This document shows positions 1-8,159 of a DNA stretch of 64,000 bases, piece by piece. Source of the stretch: Streptomyces cavernae (GTDB lineage Bacteria; Actinomycetota; Actinomycetes; Streptomycetales; Streptomycetaceae); the NCBI RefSeq assembly GCF_004023625.1, contig NZ_ML137711.1:1-64000 (forward strand). The letters run 5' to 3'. The translations under genes and the position numbers were made by a program. Under the pieces are notes generated by a model, which saw only the letters and a program-made list of their open reading frames with translations, made no database searches and was not told the DNA's origin. Position 1 is the stretch's first letter; each line of letters opens with the position of its first letter.

Positions 1-210
1 CATCCGCCGACCGGCATCCGCCGACCGTCATCCGCCGACCGGCATCCGCCGACCGGCATCCGCCGACCGTCATCCGCCGACCGGCATCCGCCGACCGGCA
101 TCCGCCGACCGGCATCCGCCGACCGGCATCCGCCGACCGGCATCCGCCGACCGGCATCCGCCGACCGGCATCCGCCGACCGGCATCCGCCGACCGGCATC
201 CGCCGATCGC
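1..210. repeat. 14-bp tandem repeat array
   Basis: Fourteen near-perfect head-to-tail copies of a 14-bp unit (CATCCGCCGACCGG, with G/T variation at the last base) and a degenerate fifteenth run from the window edge. The period is not a multiple of three, so the array is unlikely to be coding. It may extend to the left beyond the window. It lies just upstream of the HbhA-like gene. Confidence 0.95.
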
Positions 211-287
211 ACCCTCCGACCGGCACGCCGGTCGGCCGCAGACCACAAACCCTCATGCTCAACAGCGATTCCGGAAGGACCATCGCC

Positions 288-917
288 ATGGCGATCACCG
301 AAGACCTGCGTAAGACCTTCAGCGACCCGACCCCGCTCTACTTCGCCGCAGGCACCGCGGACCTGGCCCTCCAGCAGGCCAAGAAGCTGCCCGGTCTGGT
401 CGACCAGGTGCGCGCCGAGGCCCCGGCCCGTATCGAGGCCGTGCGCAACGCCGACCCGAAGGCCGTCCAGGAGAAGGCGGCCGCTCGCGCCAAGGAGGCC
501 CAGGAGACCATCCAGGCCCGGGTGCAGGGCCTCATCACCACCCTCGACACCGACCTGAAGAAGCTCGGTGAGTCCGCCCAGGACCTGGCTCTGCGCGGAG
601 TCGGCGTCGCGGCGGAGTACGCCGTGAAGGCCCGGGAGACCTACGAGAAGGTCGCCGAGCACGGTGAGCAGGCCGTCAAGACCTGGCGCGGCGAGGCCGC
701 CGAGGAACTCCTCGATGTCGCCGAGGCCGTGGAGCCGAAGACGGGCCCCGAGCCGGTCGCGGTCAAGGAGGAGCCGGCCGAGGTCAAGGTCACCCCGGCC
801 CCCGCCAAGAAGCCCACCCCGGCGCCCGCCTCGACCCCCGCCCCGGCCGCGAAGAAGGCCCCGGCGCCGGCCGCGAAGAAGGCCCCGGCCAAGAAGACCA
901 CGCCGCCCGGGAAGTGA
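288..917 (+). CDS. HbhA-like heparin-binding hemagglutinin homologue
   Basis: This 209-residue protein begins MAITEDLRKTFSDPTPLYF, which is the typical start of actinobacterial HbhA-like proteins. The middle is a long charged helical region rich in Ala, Glu and Lys, likely a coiled coil. The tail from about residue 165 is a low-complexity Lys/Pro/Ala domain with PAAKKAP repeats, the kind of tail that binds sulfated sugars or DNA in mycobacterial HbhA. The start at 288 is preferred over an in-frame ATG at 255 because GGAAGG lies about 11 bases upstream. In Streptomyces its role is not settled; adhesin or envelope-associated function is inferred from family membership. Confidence 0.85.
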   Translation: MAITEDLRKTFSDPTPLYFAAGTADLALQQAKKLPGLVDQVRAEAPARIEAVRNADPKAVQEKAAARAKEAQETIQARVQGLITTLDTDLKKLGESAQDLALRGVGVAAEYAVKARETYEKVAEHGEQAVKTWRGEAAEELLDVAEAVEPKTGPEPVAVKEEPAEVKVTPAPAKKPTPAPASTPAPAAKKAPAPAAKKAPAKKTTPPGK

Positions 918-1021
918 ATCCGGCAGCCCGACCGCGGCGGGCTCACCTCGGCTGAGGCCGCTGAGGCCACGACCATCTGAGGCCGCTGAGCCTGCTGAGT
1001 CGGCGCTGAGCCCGCGCTGAG

Positions 1022-1044
1022 CCCGCGGCTGGTACCGCCGCGGG
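1022..1044. terminator. GC-rich hairpin after the HbhA-like gene
   Basis: Arms CCCGCGGC and GCCGCGGG pair perfectly around a 7-base loop. It lies about 100 bases after the stop and next to a second, stronger hairpin, so the two may act together as a terminator. Confidence 0.5.
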
Positions 1045-1064
1045 ATCGGCGACCGGCAGGACCG

Positions 1065-1097
1065 ACGGGCCGGGCACTCGACGAGTGCCCGGCCCGT
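1065..1097. terminator. Strong hairpin with T-rich end
   Basis: Two perfect 16-base arms (ACGGGCCGGGCACTCG and its complement) surround a single A, followed by TTTCG. This is a convincing intrinsic-type terminator between the HbhA-like gene and the DUF2516 gene. Confidence 0.8.
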
Positions 1098-1157
1098 TTC
1101 GTGGGTAACGGGTACCGTGGCCGCGTAGCGGACGAACCGAGTCTGGTGGTGGACGTT

Positions 1158-1496
1158 GTGCTGATGCAGGGTTTCGCGGGGGTCATGTGGCTGCTGAGCA
1201 TGGCCCTGATCGTTTTCAGCGGCTTCGCGCTCTTCGACGCCGCCATTCGCCGTGAGGACGCCTACCGCGCGGCAGACAAGAAGACCAAGCCGTTCTGGCT
1301 GATCATTCTCGGGCTCGCCTTCGTGGTGAACCTGCTCTTCCCGATCCTGTCCTTCCTGCCGATCATCGGTCTGATCGCGACGATCGTGTACATGGTCGAC
1401 GTCCGGCCGGCGGTGCGCGCACTCCCGGGCGGCGGCCGCGGCCACCGCGGCTCCAGCAGCGACGGACCGTACGGCCCGTACAACGGAGGACGCTGA
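1158..1496 (+). CDS. DUF2516 family small membrane protein
   Basis: The protein of about 112 residues has two strongly hydrophobic segments: one near the N-terminus (MWLLSMALIVFSGFALF) and one around FWLIILGLAFVVNLLFPILSF, continuing into a third hydrophobic stretch. The C-terminus is a Gly/Pro/Tyr-rich tail ending PYGPYNGGR. This matches the DUF2516 family common in actinobacteria, whose function is unknown. The start is uncertain: GTG at 1158 or ATG at 1164 are both possible and no clear ribosome site decides it. Confidence 0.75.
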   Translation: MLMQGFAGVMWLLSMALIVFSGFALFDAAIRREDAYRAADKKTKPFWLIILGLAFVVNLLFPILSFLPIIGLIATIVYMVDVRPAVRALPGGGRGHRGSSSDGPYGPYNGGR

Positions 1497-1584
1497 CCCG
1501 GCAGCGGCAGCGGCAGCGGCCACTGGCAGCGGTGGCGGCGCAGCGCGGCGGACTCGTTCGTGAGGCCGCCGCGCGCTGCTACGC

Positions 1585-1695
1585 CCGATCCAGCGCGCCC
1601 CGTCGATCCGGCACAGCGCGCCAGCGCGCCCTGTTAGGCCCGGTCCAGCGCGCCCCGTTACGCCTTGCCCGGTCCAGCGCGCCCCGTTACACCCG
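1585..1695. repeat. Imperfect repeats around CCAGCGCGCCCCGTTA
   Basis: Three to four imperfect copies of a unit near CGGTCCAGCGCGCCCCGTTAC occur between the DUF2516 gene and the end of the convergent phosphatase gene. They are in the 3' non-coding space of both genes. No terminator-like perfect stem was seen inside. Confidence 0.6.
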
Positions 1696-1706
1696 GGCGC
1701 GCTCTC

Positions 1707-3137
1707 TTACGCGCGGTCGAGCAGCACTACGGCCACGTCGTCCGTCAGTTCGCCGCCGTTGAGTTCGCGGACTTCCGTTACCGCCGCCTCGAGCAGTTCC
1801 TCGCCGCGGCGGCCGTGTGCCAGTTGGCGGCGGATGAGGTCCACCATGCCGTCCTGACCGAGACGCTCCTTGCCCCGGCCGATCCGGCCCTCGATCAGGC
1901 CGTCCGTGTAGAGCATCAGACTCCAGGCCCCGCCCAGCTGCACCTGGATGCGGGGCCAGCGCGCGTCCGGGAGCAGCCCGAGGGCCGGGCCGCCGCTCTC
2001 GTACGGCAGCAGCTCGGCCGGCCGACCGGGGCGCGCGACCAGCGGGGAAGGATGCCCGGCCAGGCACAGTCCCGCACTCCGGCCGTCCGGGGCTATGTCC
2101 ACCGTGCACAGCGTCGCGAAGATCTCATCGCTCTCGCGCTCGTGCTCCAGCACCCGCTGAAGCGTGGAGAGCAGCTGGTCCCCGCAGAGCCCCGCGAAGG
2201 TCAGCGCCCGCCATGCGATGCGCAGCTCCACACCGAGCGCGGCCTCGTCGGGACCGTGGCCGCAGACGTCGCCGATCATGGCGTGCACCGTGCCGTCGGG
2301 CGTGCGGACGGTGTCGTAGAAGTCTCCGCCCAGCAGGGCCCGGGAGCGGCCGGGGCGGTAGTGGGCCGCGAAGCGCAGCGCCGAGCCCTCCAGGAGCGGC
2401 GTCGGCAGCAGACCGCGCTCCAGACGGGAGTTCTCCTGGGCCCGCAGCCGGGACTCGGTCAGCCGCCGCTCGGCCGTCTCCGAACGCTTCCGCTCCACCG
2501 CGTACCGGATGGCACGGCTCAGCAGCCGGCCGTCCAGCTCGTCGCGGAGGAGATAGTCCTGGGCGCCCACCCGTACGGCCTCGGCGCCGCGTTCGGCGTC
2601 GCCGGACGCGGTCAGCGCGAGGACGGCGTGCCGGGGGGCGAGCCGCAGTACGTGCCGGAGCGTCGCCAGCTCGTCGCCCCGGTCGCCACCGGTCCTGCCC
2701 GCCGCCCGCGCGGAGCCGGAGGCCTTCGCCTGCGCGGTACCGGGTGCCGGCAGCGCGAGGTCGAGCAGGATGCAGTGCACGTCGTCCGTGAGCAGCCGTT
2801 CGGCCTCGGTGAGGTTGCGGGCGGTGCGGATGCGGATCGGTTTGCCCGCGCTGTCCAGCATCCGCGGCACGCTCAGCACGCCCGCCGGGTCCTCCTCGAT
2901 CACCAGCAGGGTGAGGTTGGTGGGGCTGTCCACGGCGGCGGGTCGGGCTTCGTCGAGGTCGCCCGCGTCGCCGGGGGCGGACGCGTCGGACCCGGAGCCG
3001 GACGTGCCGGATCCGGCGGCGCCCCTGGCGGGCGTCGCCTCGGCCGTGACCCGGCCGGAACTGGGGCCGGGCACGTCCCGAGCCGGGCAACTCTCCACGG
3101 CCGGGATCGCTCGTTGCCGCGGTACGGGTACGGGCAT
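1707..3137 (-). CDS. Receiver-domain PP2C-type (SpoIIE) phosphatase
   Basis: This 476-residue protein has a Pro/Ala/Gly-rich N-terminal leader of about 70 residues. A response-regulator receiver-like domain follows (VIEEDP near its start, HCILLDLALP at the phospho-acceptor position, ALTASGD and VGAQDYLL later). A short coiled linker (ERKRSETAERRL) leads to a SpoIIE/PP2C phosphatase domain with the metal motifs GGDFYD and IGDVCGHGPDEAA and the C-terminal ELTDDVAVVLL. Such proteins usually dephosphorylate anti-anti-sigma factors in partner-switching circuits. The start at 3137 follows a purine-rich GGAGTGAAGGA. The receiver lacks an obvious partner kinase nearby. Confidence 0.88.
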   Translation of the reverse strand: MPVPVPRQRAIPAVESCPARDVPGPSSGRVTAEATPARGAAGSGTSGSGSDASAPGDAGDLDEARPAAVDSPTNLTLLVIEEDPAGVLSVPRMLDSAGKPIRIRTARNLTEAERLLTDDVHCILLDLALPAPGTAQAKASGSARAAGRTGGDRGDELATLRHVLRLAPRHAVLALTASGDAERGAEAVRVGAQDYLLRDELDGRLLSRAIRYAVERKRSETAERRLTESRLRAQENSRLERGLLPTPLLEGSALRFAAHYRPGRSRALLGGDFYDTVRTPDGTVHAMIGDVCGHGPDEAALGVELRIAWRALTFAGLCGDQLLSTLQRVLEHERESDEIFATLCTVDIAPDGRSAGLCLAGHPSPLVARPGRPAELLPYESGGPALGLLPDARWPRIQVQLGGAWSLMLYTDGLIEGRIGRGKERLGQDGMVDLIRRQLAHGRRGEELLEAAVTEVRELNGGELTDDVAVVLLDRA

Positions 3138-3418
3138 CGTCTCGGTTCCTTCACTCCCCCCAGAGCACGGTGGGACGAAGGGCCTCGGCCCACCAGAGGG
3201 GGACCCTAGCGGTAGGCCCCGCCACAACGGAATGGCGGACCCTGGACAGCCCCTGGTCATGTGCCGTCCGCCGCACCGCAATTGGTGCCTCGGGCCCCGC
3301 TCCGGATGACGAACATCACGTCGCCGGACCTTACCGGGTGCCCGGAACATGCTGTGGGTCACGTTTTGGGCGGTCGCGTCGGCAGCCGCGAACGGGTTTG
3401 TGCGGCACCTGTCGGGCG

Positions 3419-3438
3419 GTGCATCACCTGTGATGCAC
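3419..3438. promoter_or_regulatory. Perfect palindrome, possible operator
   Basis: GTGCATCACCTGTGATGCAC has 9-base arms that pair perfectly around CT. It lies 280 bases upstream of the phosphatase start and 45 bases past the stop of the NlpC/P60 gene. It lacks a T-tract, and its length and symmetry suit a dimeric regulator binding site better than a terminator. The regulator is unknown. Confidence 0.45.
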
Positions 3439-3483
3439 TGCATACGTAAGAGGGTAAATGCCCCAATATTCCATGTTCGGTGC

Positions 3484-4566
3484 TTACTTGTCCGGCCGTA
3501 CGACCCCCAGGATCGGCATCGAACCCGCGCCCGCGACCGTGACGGTCCGCCCCGGGCGCGGTGAGTGCACCATCGCCCCGTCGCCGATGTACATCGCCAC
3601 ATGGCTGGCGTCATCGAAGTAGATGATCAGGTCGCCGGGCCGCATGTCCTCCACGTCGACGCGAGGCAACTGCCTCCACTGCTCCTGGGAGGTGCGCGGG
3701 ATGGTGCGCCCCGCCGCGAGCCAGGCCTGCGAGGTCAGCCCGGAGCAGTCGTACGCCTTGGGCCCCTCGGCGCCCCATTGGTACGGCTTGCCCGTCTGCG
3801 CCGTCGCGAACGCCACCGCCTTCTTCCCGCCGGTGGTGGCCTGCCCCTTGGCGTCGTCGAGGACGCCGGAGCCGAGCCACGCCGTCTGCGCCTTGCGGGC
3901 CGCCTCCTCCTCGAGTTCCGCCAGCCGCTCCCGCTCGTCCTTCTCCAGTTGCGACTCGAGCTTCTGCGCGGCGGCGATCTGTTTCGTGACCTTCTTCTTG
4001 GCCTCGGCCTTGGCCTTGCGGTTGGCCTCCAGTTGCTTCCACTGCGCGGAGGCGTCCGCGGAGTACTGCTCCAAGTCCTGCTGGGTGCGGGTCAGCTCGC
4101 CGAGCAGGCCCTGGGTCGCCTGCTCGCCCTGGCGGACCCGGCCCGCGCCCTCGAGGAACGCCTCCGGGTCGTCGCTCAGCCACAGCCGGGCCTCGGGCGG
4201 GAGGCCGCCCGTGCGGTACTGGGCGCGGGCGGCGGCGCCGGCGCGGTCCTTCAGTCGTTCCAGCTTCGCCCGGCCCTCGACGATCTCGCGGGCCAACTCG
4301 ACGATCTCGGCCGACTGTCGCTCAGACTTCTCCTCCGCGGCGTTGTACGCGTCGGTGGCCACCGCGGCGTCGTGGTAGAGCTCGTCCAGCTTTTCGCGGA
4401 TCTCCTCAAGTTCCTTGAGACTCTGGGGCGTTGACGCTGGTAAGGGAGCGGGGGGTGGCGTCGGTGCGGTGACGCTCGCGTGGGCGGCGCCGGACGTGGC
4501 CAGCACGGTCACCGCGCAGGCCAGGGCCAGGGCCGCCGTCGTGAGGCTCCGCCGTCCGGTGCCCAT
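3484..4566 (-). CDS. Secreted NlpC/P60 (C40) peptidoglycan hydrolase
   Basis: The 360-residue product has a Sec signal peptide (residues 1-30, ending near GAAHA). A long coiled coil spans about residues 45-215 (runs such as KLDELYHDAA, EKDERERLAELEEEA). The C-terminal NlpC/P60 domain carries the catalytic Cys in YDCSGLTSQAW and the His in DASHVAMYIGDG. Family members cut the D-Glu to diamino-acid bond of stem peptides; the coiled coil resembles the autoregulatory domain of RipA/PcsB-like proteins. It is transcribed toward the phosphatase gene and shares its direction. I looked for a ydaO-type leader upstream and could not support one. Confidence 0.92.
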   Translation of the reverse strand: MGTGRRSLTTAALALACAVTVLATSGAAHASVTAPTPPPAPLPASTPQSLKELEEIREKLDELYHDAAVATDAYNAAEEKSERQSAEIVELAREIVEGRAKLERLKDRAGAAARAQYRTGGLPPEARLWLSDDPEAFLEGAGRVRQGEQATQGLLGELTRTQQDLEQYSADASAQWKQLEANRKAKAEAKKKVTKQIAAAQKLESQLEKDERERLAELEEEAARKAQTAWLGSGVLDDAKGQATTGGKKAVAFATAQTGKPYQWGAEGPKAYDCSGLTSQAWLAAGRTIPRTSQEQWRQLPRVDVEDMRPGDLIIYFDDASHVAMYIGDGAMVHSPRPGRTVTVAGAGSMPILGVVRPDK

Positions 4567-4804
4567 ACACTTGCCCCCTCTGTCTGATTTGCCGTCAGTT
4601 ACCTTCGACTGCCGGGGGATCGGGTCATGTCCGGGCGCTGACCGACAGGAGCGGATGCGGACTTCCCCGCCTCGCGCCCTGAGCTCACTGCCCCTTCCTC
4701 GTCACACGTGATCACGATCTCCCGCCTGTGTGACGAAGGACTCACGCCGAGCGTTCCGGGTTACGGGGGTTGACTTTCGCCCCGTCTGCCTCCGACCGCT
4801 CCAC

Positions 4805-4962
4805 CTGCGCCCAAGCCCTCGGCCTCGGCTCGGCCTCGGCTCGGCTTCGGCTCGGCCTCGGCTTCGGCTCGGCCTCGACTTCGACTTTGACTCGGCCTCG
4901 GCTTCGGCTCGGCCTCGGTTTCAGCTTCAGCCTCGGCCTCGGCCTCGGCCTCGCGCGAGGGT
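4805..4962. repeat. CTCGGC/TTCGGC hexamer-like microsatellite
   Basis: Roughly 150 bases consist almost only of CTCGGC and related six-base units (CTCGGC, TTCGGC, CTTGAC variants) in tandem. The array ends at the stop codon of the convergent methyltransferase gene. Slipped-strand length change is likely but would not alter the coding frame as it stands. Confidence 0.9.
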
Positions 4963-5774
4963 CAGGCTCCACGCGGCGCCAACGCCCCCCAGGCCACGCT
5001 CACCTCGCCCTGTCGCCACCGCCCGGTCCCGTCCACCACGGGCCAGTCCCGCGTCAGCGCCCGCACCGCACGTATCCACCGCTGTCGCGCCCCGTAGGAG
5101 GCGTACGGCGCTGCGGCGGCCCAGGCGCGGTCGAAGTCGCGCAGGAAGGCGTGCACCGGTTCGCCGGGGACATTGCGGTGGATCAGCGCCTTCGGCAGGC
5201 GCTCGGCGAGGTCGGACGGGCGCTCCAGGGAGCCGAGCCGGGTGGCGAAGGTGACGGTCCGCGGACCCTCGGGTCCGAGCGCCACCCACACGTGCCGGCG
5301 CCCGATCTCGTCGCAGGTGCCCTCGACCAGCAGTCCGCCCGGTGAGCCGTCCCCTGCCGGTGCGAGCCGTGCGCACAACCGCTCCCAGACGTCCGCGACC
5401 TCGTCCTCGTCGTACTGGCGCAGCACGTTCGCGGCGCGGATCAACTGGGGCCGTCCCGGCAGCGGTATCTCGAAGCCGCCGTGCCGGAAGGCGAGCCCCT
5501 CCCGTTCGTAGGGCTTCGCCGCCGCGACCCGGGCCGGTTCGATCTCCACCCCGACCACACGCGTCCGGGGCGCGACCGTACGGAGCCGCGTGAGCAGCTC
5601 CAGGGCCGTCCAGGGTGCCGCCCCGTACCCGAGGTCGACGGCCACGGGGTCTGCGGCGCGGCGCAGCGCACCGCCGTGGACAGCGGCGATCCAGCGGTCC
5701 ATGCGGCGCAGGCGGTTCGGGTTGGTGGTCCCGCGCGTCACCGTTCCCACGGGGCGGGAGGCGCGGGATGTCAT
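4962..5774 (-). CDS. Class I SAM-dependent methyltransferase-like protein
   Basis: The 270-residue protein has a Rossmann-type SAM site (VDLGYGAAPWTALELL near residue 48) followed by the acidic strand end VVGVEIEPARVAAA. The motif around IRAANVLRQYDEDEV takes the place of a motif IV. The substrate cannot be told. The start at 5774 was chosen because the homologous-looking fold begins shortly after it; upstream extension gives a low-complexity leader. It is divergent from mshA with about 200 bases between them. The stop abuts the hexamer repeat. Confidence 0.75.
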   Translation of the reverse strand: MTSRASRPVGTVTRGTTNPNRLRRMDRWIAAVHGGALRRAADPVAVDLGYGAAPWTALELLTRLRTVAPRTRVVGVEIEPARVAAAKPYEREGLAFRHGGFEIPLPGRPQLIRAANVLRQYDEDEVADVWERLCARLAPAGDGSPGGLLVEGTCDEIGRRHVWVALGPEGPRTVTFATRLGSLERPSDLAERLPKALIHRNVPGEPVHAFLRDFDRAWAAAAPYASYGARQRWIRAVRALTRDWPVVDGTGRWRQGEVSVAWGALAPRGA

Positions 5775-5978
5775 GCGTATGAGGGTATGGGGTGGTCCGC
5801 GGCGCTCCGGACCCGCCGCCGGGGCCGCCTCAGCACGCGGGATGACCTCGAACGGTTGAGCGATCTCTGGTAATGATTCGGCAAAAAGGAAATGGAGTGG
5901 CCCGCTCCGATGTTCCTCCCTCGTGGAGGGCGTTCCACGTCCTCCTCCAGGCATGCCCGCAGCAAGGAGGAACGCCAC

Positions 5979-7319
5979 GTGAGCCAGTACGTGAGCAGGC
6001 TCGGGCGTCGCTCGTCGGCAGCGCCCTCACGCCTCAGGCTGCACCACCGCAAGCCGCGCCGCGTCGCGATGCTCTCCGTGCACACCTCGCCGCTGCACCA
6101 GCCCGGCACGGGCGACGCCGGCGGTATGAACGTCTACATAGTGGAGCTCGCCCAGCGCCTCGCCGCGATCAACATAGAGGTAGAGATCTTCACACGCGCA
6201 ACCACGGGATCGTTGCCCCCGGCGGTGGAGCTGGCCCCCGGAGTGTTGGTGCGGCACGTGGACGCCGGCCCCTACGAGGGCCTCGCCAAGGAGGATCTTC
6301 CCGCCCAGCTGTGCGCCTTCACGCACGGCGTGATGCAGGCCTGGGCCGGCCACCGCCCCGGCTACTACGACCTGGTGCACTCGCACTACTGGCTCTCCGG
6401 CCACGTCGGCTGGCTGGCCGCCGAACGCTGGGGTGCGCCCCTGGTGCACGCGATGCACACCATGGCCAAGGTCAAGAACGCCGCACTGGCCGAGGGCGAC
6501 AATCCCGAACCCGTGGCGCGCGTCATCGGCGAGACCCAGATAGTGCGCGCCGCCGACCGGCTCATCGCCAACACCTCCGAAGAGGCCGACGAACTCGTAC
6601 GCCACTACGAGGCCGACCCGGCGAAGGTCGCCGTCGTGCATCCCGGCGTCAACCTGGACCGCTTCCGCCCGGCCGACGGCCGCGCCGCCGCCCGTGCCCG
6701 ACTCGGTCTGCCGCAGGACGCCCTGATCCCGCTGTTCGCGGGCCGCATCCAGCCCCTGAAGGCCCCCGACGTGCTGCTGCGCGCGGTAGCCGTGCTTCTT
6801 CAGGAGCGCCCCGAACTCCGCACCAGGATCGTGGTCCCCGTGGTGGGCGGCCCGAGCGGCAGTGGGCTCGCCAAGCCGGAGGGGCTGCAGAAGCTCGCCG
6901 CGCGGCTGGGGATCGCCGACGTCGTACGGTTCCGTCCGCCCGTCGGGCAGGAGCGGCTCGCGGACTGGTTCCGGGCCGCGTCCGTGCTGGTGATGCCGTC
7001 GTACAGCGAGTCGTTCGGACTGGTGGCGATCGAGGCTCAGGCGGCGGGCACACCGGTGCTGGCGGCCGCCGTCGGCGGACTGCCGGTGGCCGTGCGCGAC
7101 GGGGAGACCGGGTTCCTCGTCCAGGGCCATGATCCGGCCGCCTACGCGCGCGTGCTGCGCGATTTCGCCGACCGGCCGGAGCTGCCGGCGCGGATGGGCG
7201 CGGCGGCAGCCCGGCACGCCGAGTCCTTCGGCTGGGACACCGCAGCCTCGACCACGGCGGACGTCTACACGGCGGCGATCCAGGAGCGTCGCCGCCGCAT
7301 CCGCTCCCACCACGGCTGA
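5979..7319 (+). CDS. mshA: D-inositol-3-phosphate glycosyltransferase (mycothiol)
   Basis: The 446-residue GT-B glycosyltransferase matches MshA. The N-terminal acceptor domain has [28 protein letters not shown], and [12 protein letters not shown] and HTMAKVKN follow. The C-terminal GT4 donor-binding domain has [11 protein letters not shown] and the E-x7-E type motif [15 protein letters not shown]. It transfers GlcNAc from UDP-GlcNAc to 1L-myo-inositol-1-phosphate, the first committed step of mycothiol synthesis, in the cytoplasm. The start GTG at 5979 is set by AAGGAGG nine bases upstream. A YbjN-domain gene follows, a neighbour often seen in Streptomyces. Confidence 0.97.
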   Translation: MSQYVSRLGRRSSAAPSRLRLHHRKPRRVAMLSVHTSPLHQPGTGDAGGMNVYIVELAQRLAAINIEVEIFTRATTGSLPPAVELAPGVLVRHVDAGPYEGLAKEDLPAQLCAFTHGVMQAWAGHRPGYYDLVHSHYWLSGHVGWLAAERWGAPLVHAMHTMAKVKNAALAEGDNPEPVARVIGETQIVRAADRLIANTSEEADELVRHYEADPAKVAVVHPGVNLDRFRPADGRAAARARLGLPQDALIPLFAGRIQPLKAPDVLLRAVAVLLQERPELRTRIVVPVVGGPSGSGLAKPEGLQKLAARLGIADVVRFRPPVGQERLADWFRAASVLVMPSYSESFGLVAIEAQAAGTPVLAAAVGGLPVAVRDGETGFLVQGHDPAAYARVLRDFADRPELPARMGAAAARHAESFGWDTAASTTADVYTAAIQERRRRIRSHHG

Positions 7320-7515
7320 CTCCGCGGTCGGCCCTCCGTCGTCTCTCCGTCGGCCCTCCGTCGTCTCCGGCGGCCAACATGCCCCGGCCCCGCCAGTCGG
7401 TGGCCGGGCCACGCTGGCGCGGCCGCACCCCGGCTTCGCCGTCGGCCCTCCACCGTCCCCGCCGCCGACGGAGCCGCGCCCGGCCGGGGCGTCGGCTGTC
7501 GCGTACGCTCCCACC

Positions 7516-8007
7516 ATGGCTGACGCAGCGTCGATCATCGAGCAGGTACTGAACGAGGCCGAACTGGAGTGGGAGAGCCCGCGGAGCGGCTCGTACGTGG
7601 TGAAGCTCCCCGGTACGCGCAAGCTCTCGACGACCGTCTCGCTGATCGTCGGCAACCACTCGCTGTCGCTGAACGCCTTCGTGATCCGCCGTCCGGACGA
7701 GAACGCCGAGGCTGTCCACCGCTGGCTCCTGGAGCGCAATCTCAAGCTCTACGGCGTCAGTTACGCCGTCGACACCCTGGGAGACGTGTATCTGGTCGGC
7801 AAGCTGCCGCTCGCCGCCGTCACCCCCGAGGAGGTCGACCGGCTGCTCGGTTCGGTCCTGGAGGCCGCCGACGGCAGTTTCAACACGCTCCTCGAGCTCG
7901 GATTCGCGACTGCGATTCGCAGGGAGTACGCCTGGCGGGTCTCCCGCGGTGAATCGACCCGAAACCTCGACGCGTTCACACATCTGACTCAACGTTCCGT
8001 CGACTGA
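7516..8007 (+). CDS. YbjN domain-containing protein
   Basis: This is a 163-residue soluble protein with a single YbjN-like fold. The sequence alternates beta strands and helices (SYVVKLPGTRKLSTTVSLIVGNHSL, HRWLLERNLKLYGVSYAVD, DVYLVGKLPL), a pattern of type III secretion chaperone-like YbjN proteins. The start ATG is followed by ADAASIIEQVLNEAELEWE. It sits 196 bases after mshA in the same direction. Its molecular role is unknown; the frequent pairing with mshA is from general knowledge of Streptomyces genomes and does not show function. Confidence 0.88.
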   Translation: MADAASIIEQVLNEAELEWESPRSGSYVVKLPGTRKLSTTVSLIVGNHSLSLNAFVIRRPDENAEAVHRWLLERNLKLYGVSYAVDTLGDVYLVGKLPLAAVTPEEVDRLLGSVLEAADGSFNTLLELGFATAIRREYAWRVSRGESTRNLDAFTHLTQRSVD

Positions 8008-8159
8008 CTGACCGACTGGCCGACTCCCGGGTGACCATTTCCTGACGTCGACCTCTGCGCGACCTCTTCCGTGCGCGGGGTCTCCGTGGCATGCTCCCCG
8101 CCGTCCCCCACATGAACATCGTTCACATCCATGTACTGCTTCATGGAAGGCGGTCGGTC

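Noticed and set aside
1..210. CRISPR array
   Set aside because: Units are 14 bases with no unique spacers. The other repeat arrays are also spacer-free, and no cas genes are present.
1707..3137. Long open frames on the plus strand opposite the phosphatase gene
   Set aside because: They are rich in Arg, Pro and Ala with no domain and follow from high GC in the real gene; the minus-strand frame has clear PP2C motifs.
3484..4566. Long plus-strand frame opposite the NlpC/P60 gene
   Set aside because: It is a Leu/Arg-rich antisense frame without a start context, while the minus strand has signal peptide and catalytic motifs.
4567..4740. ydaO-type (cyclic di-AMP) riboswitch upstream of the NlpC/P60 gene
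   Set aside because: Cell-wall hydrolase genes often carry it, but I could not find its conserved segments in this leader.
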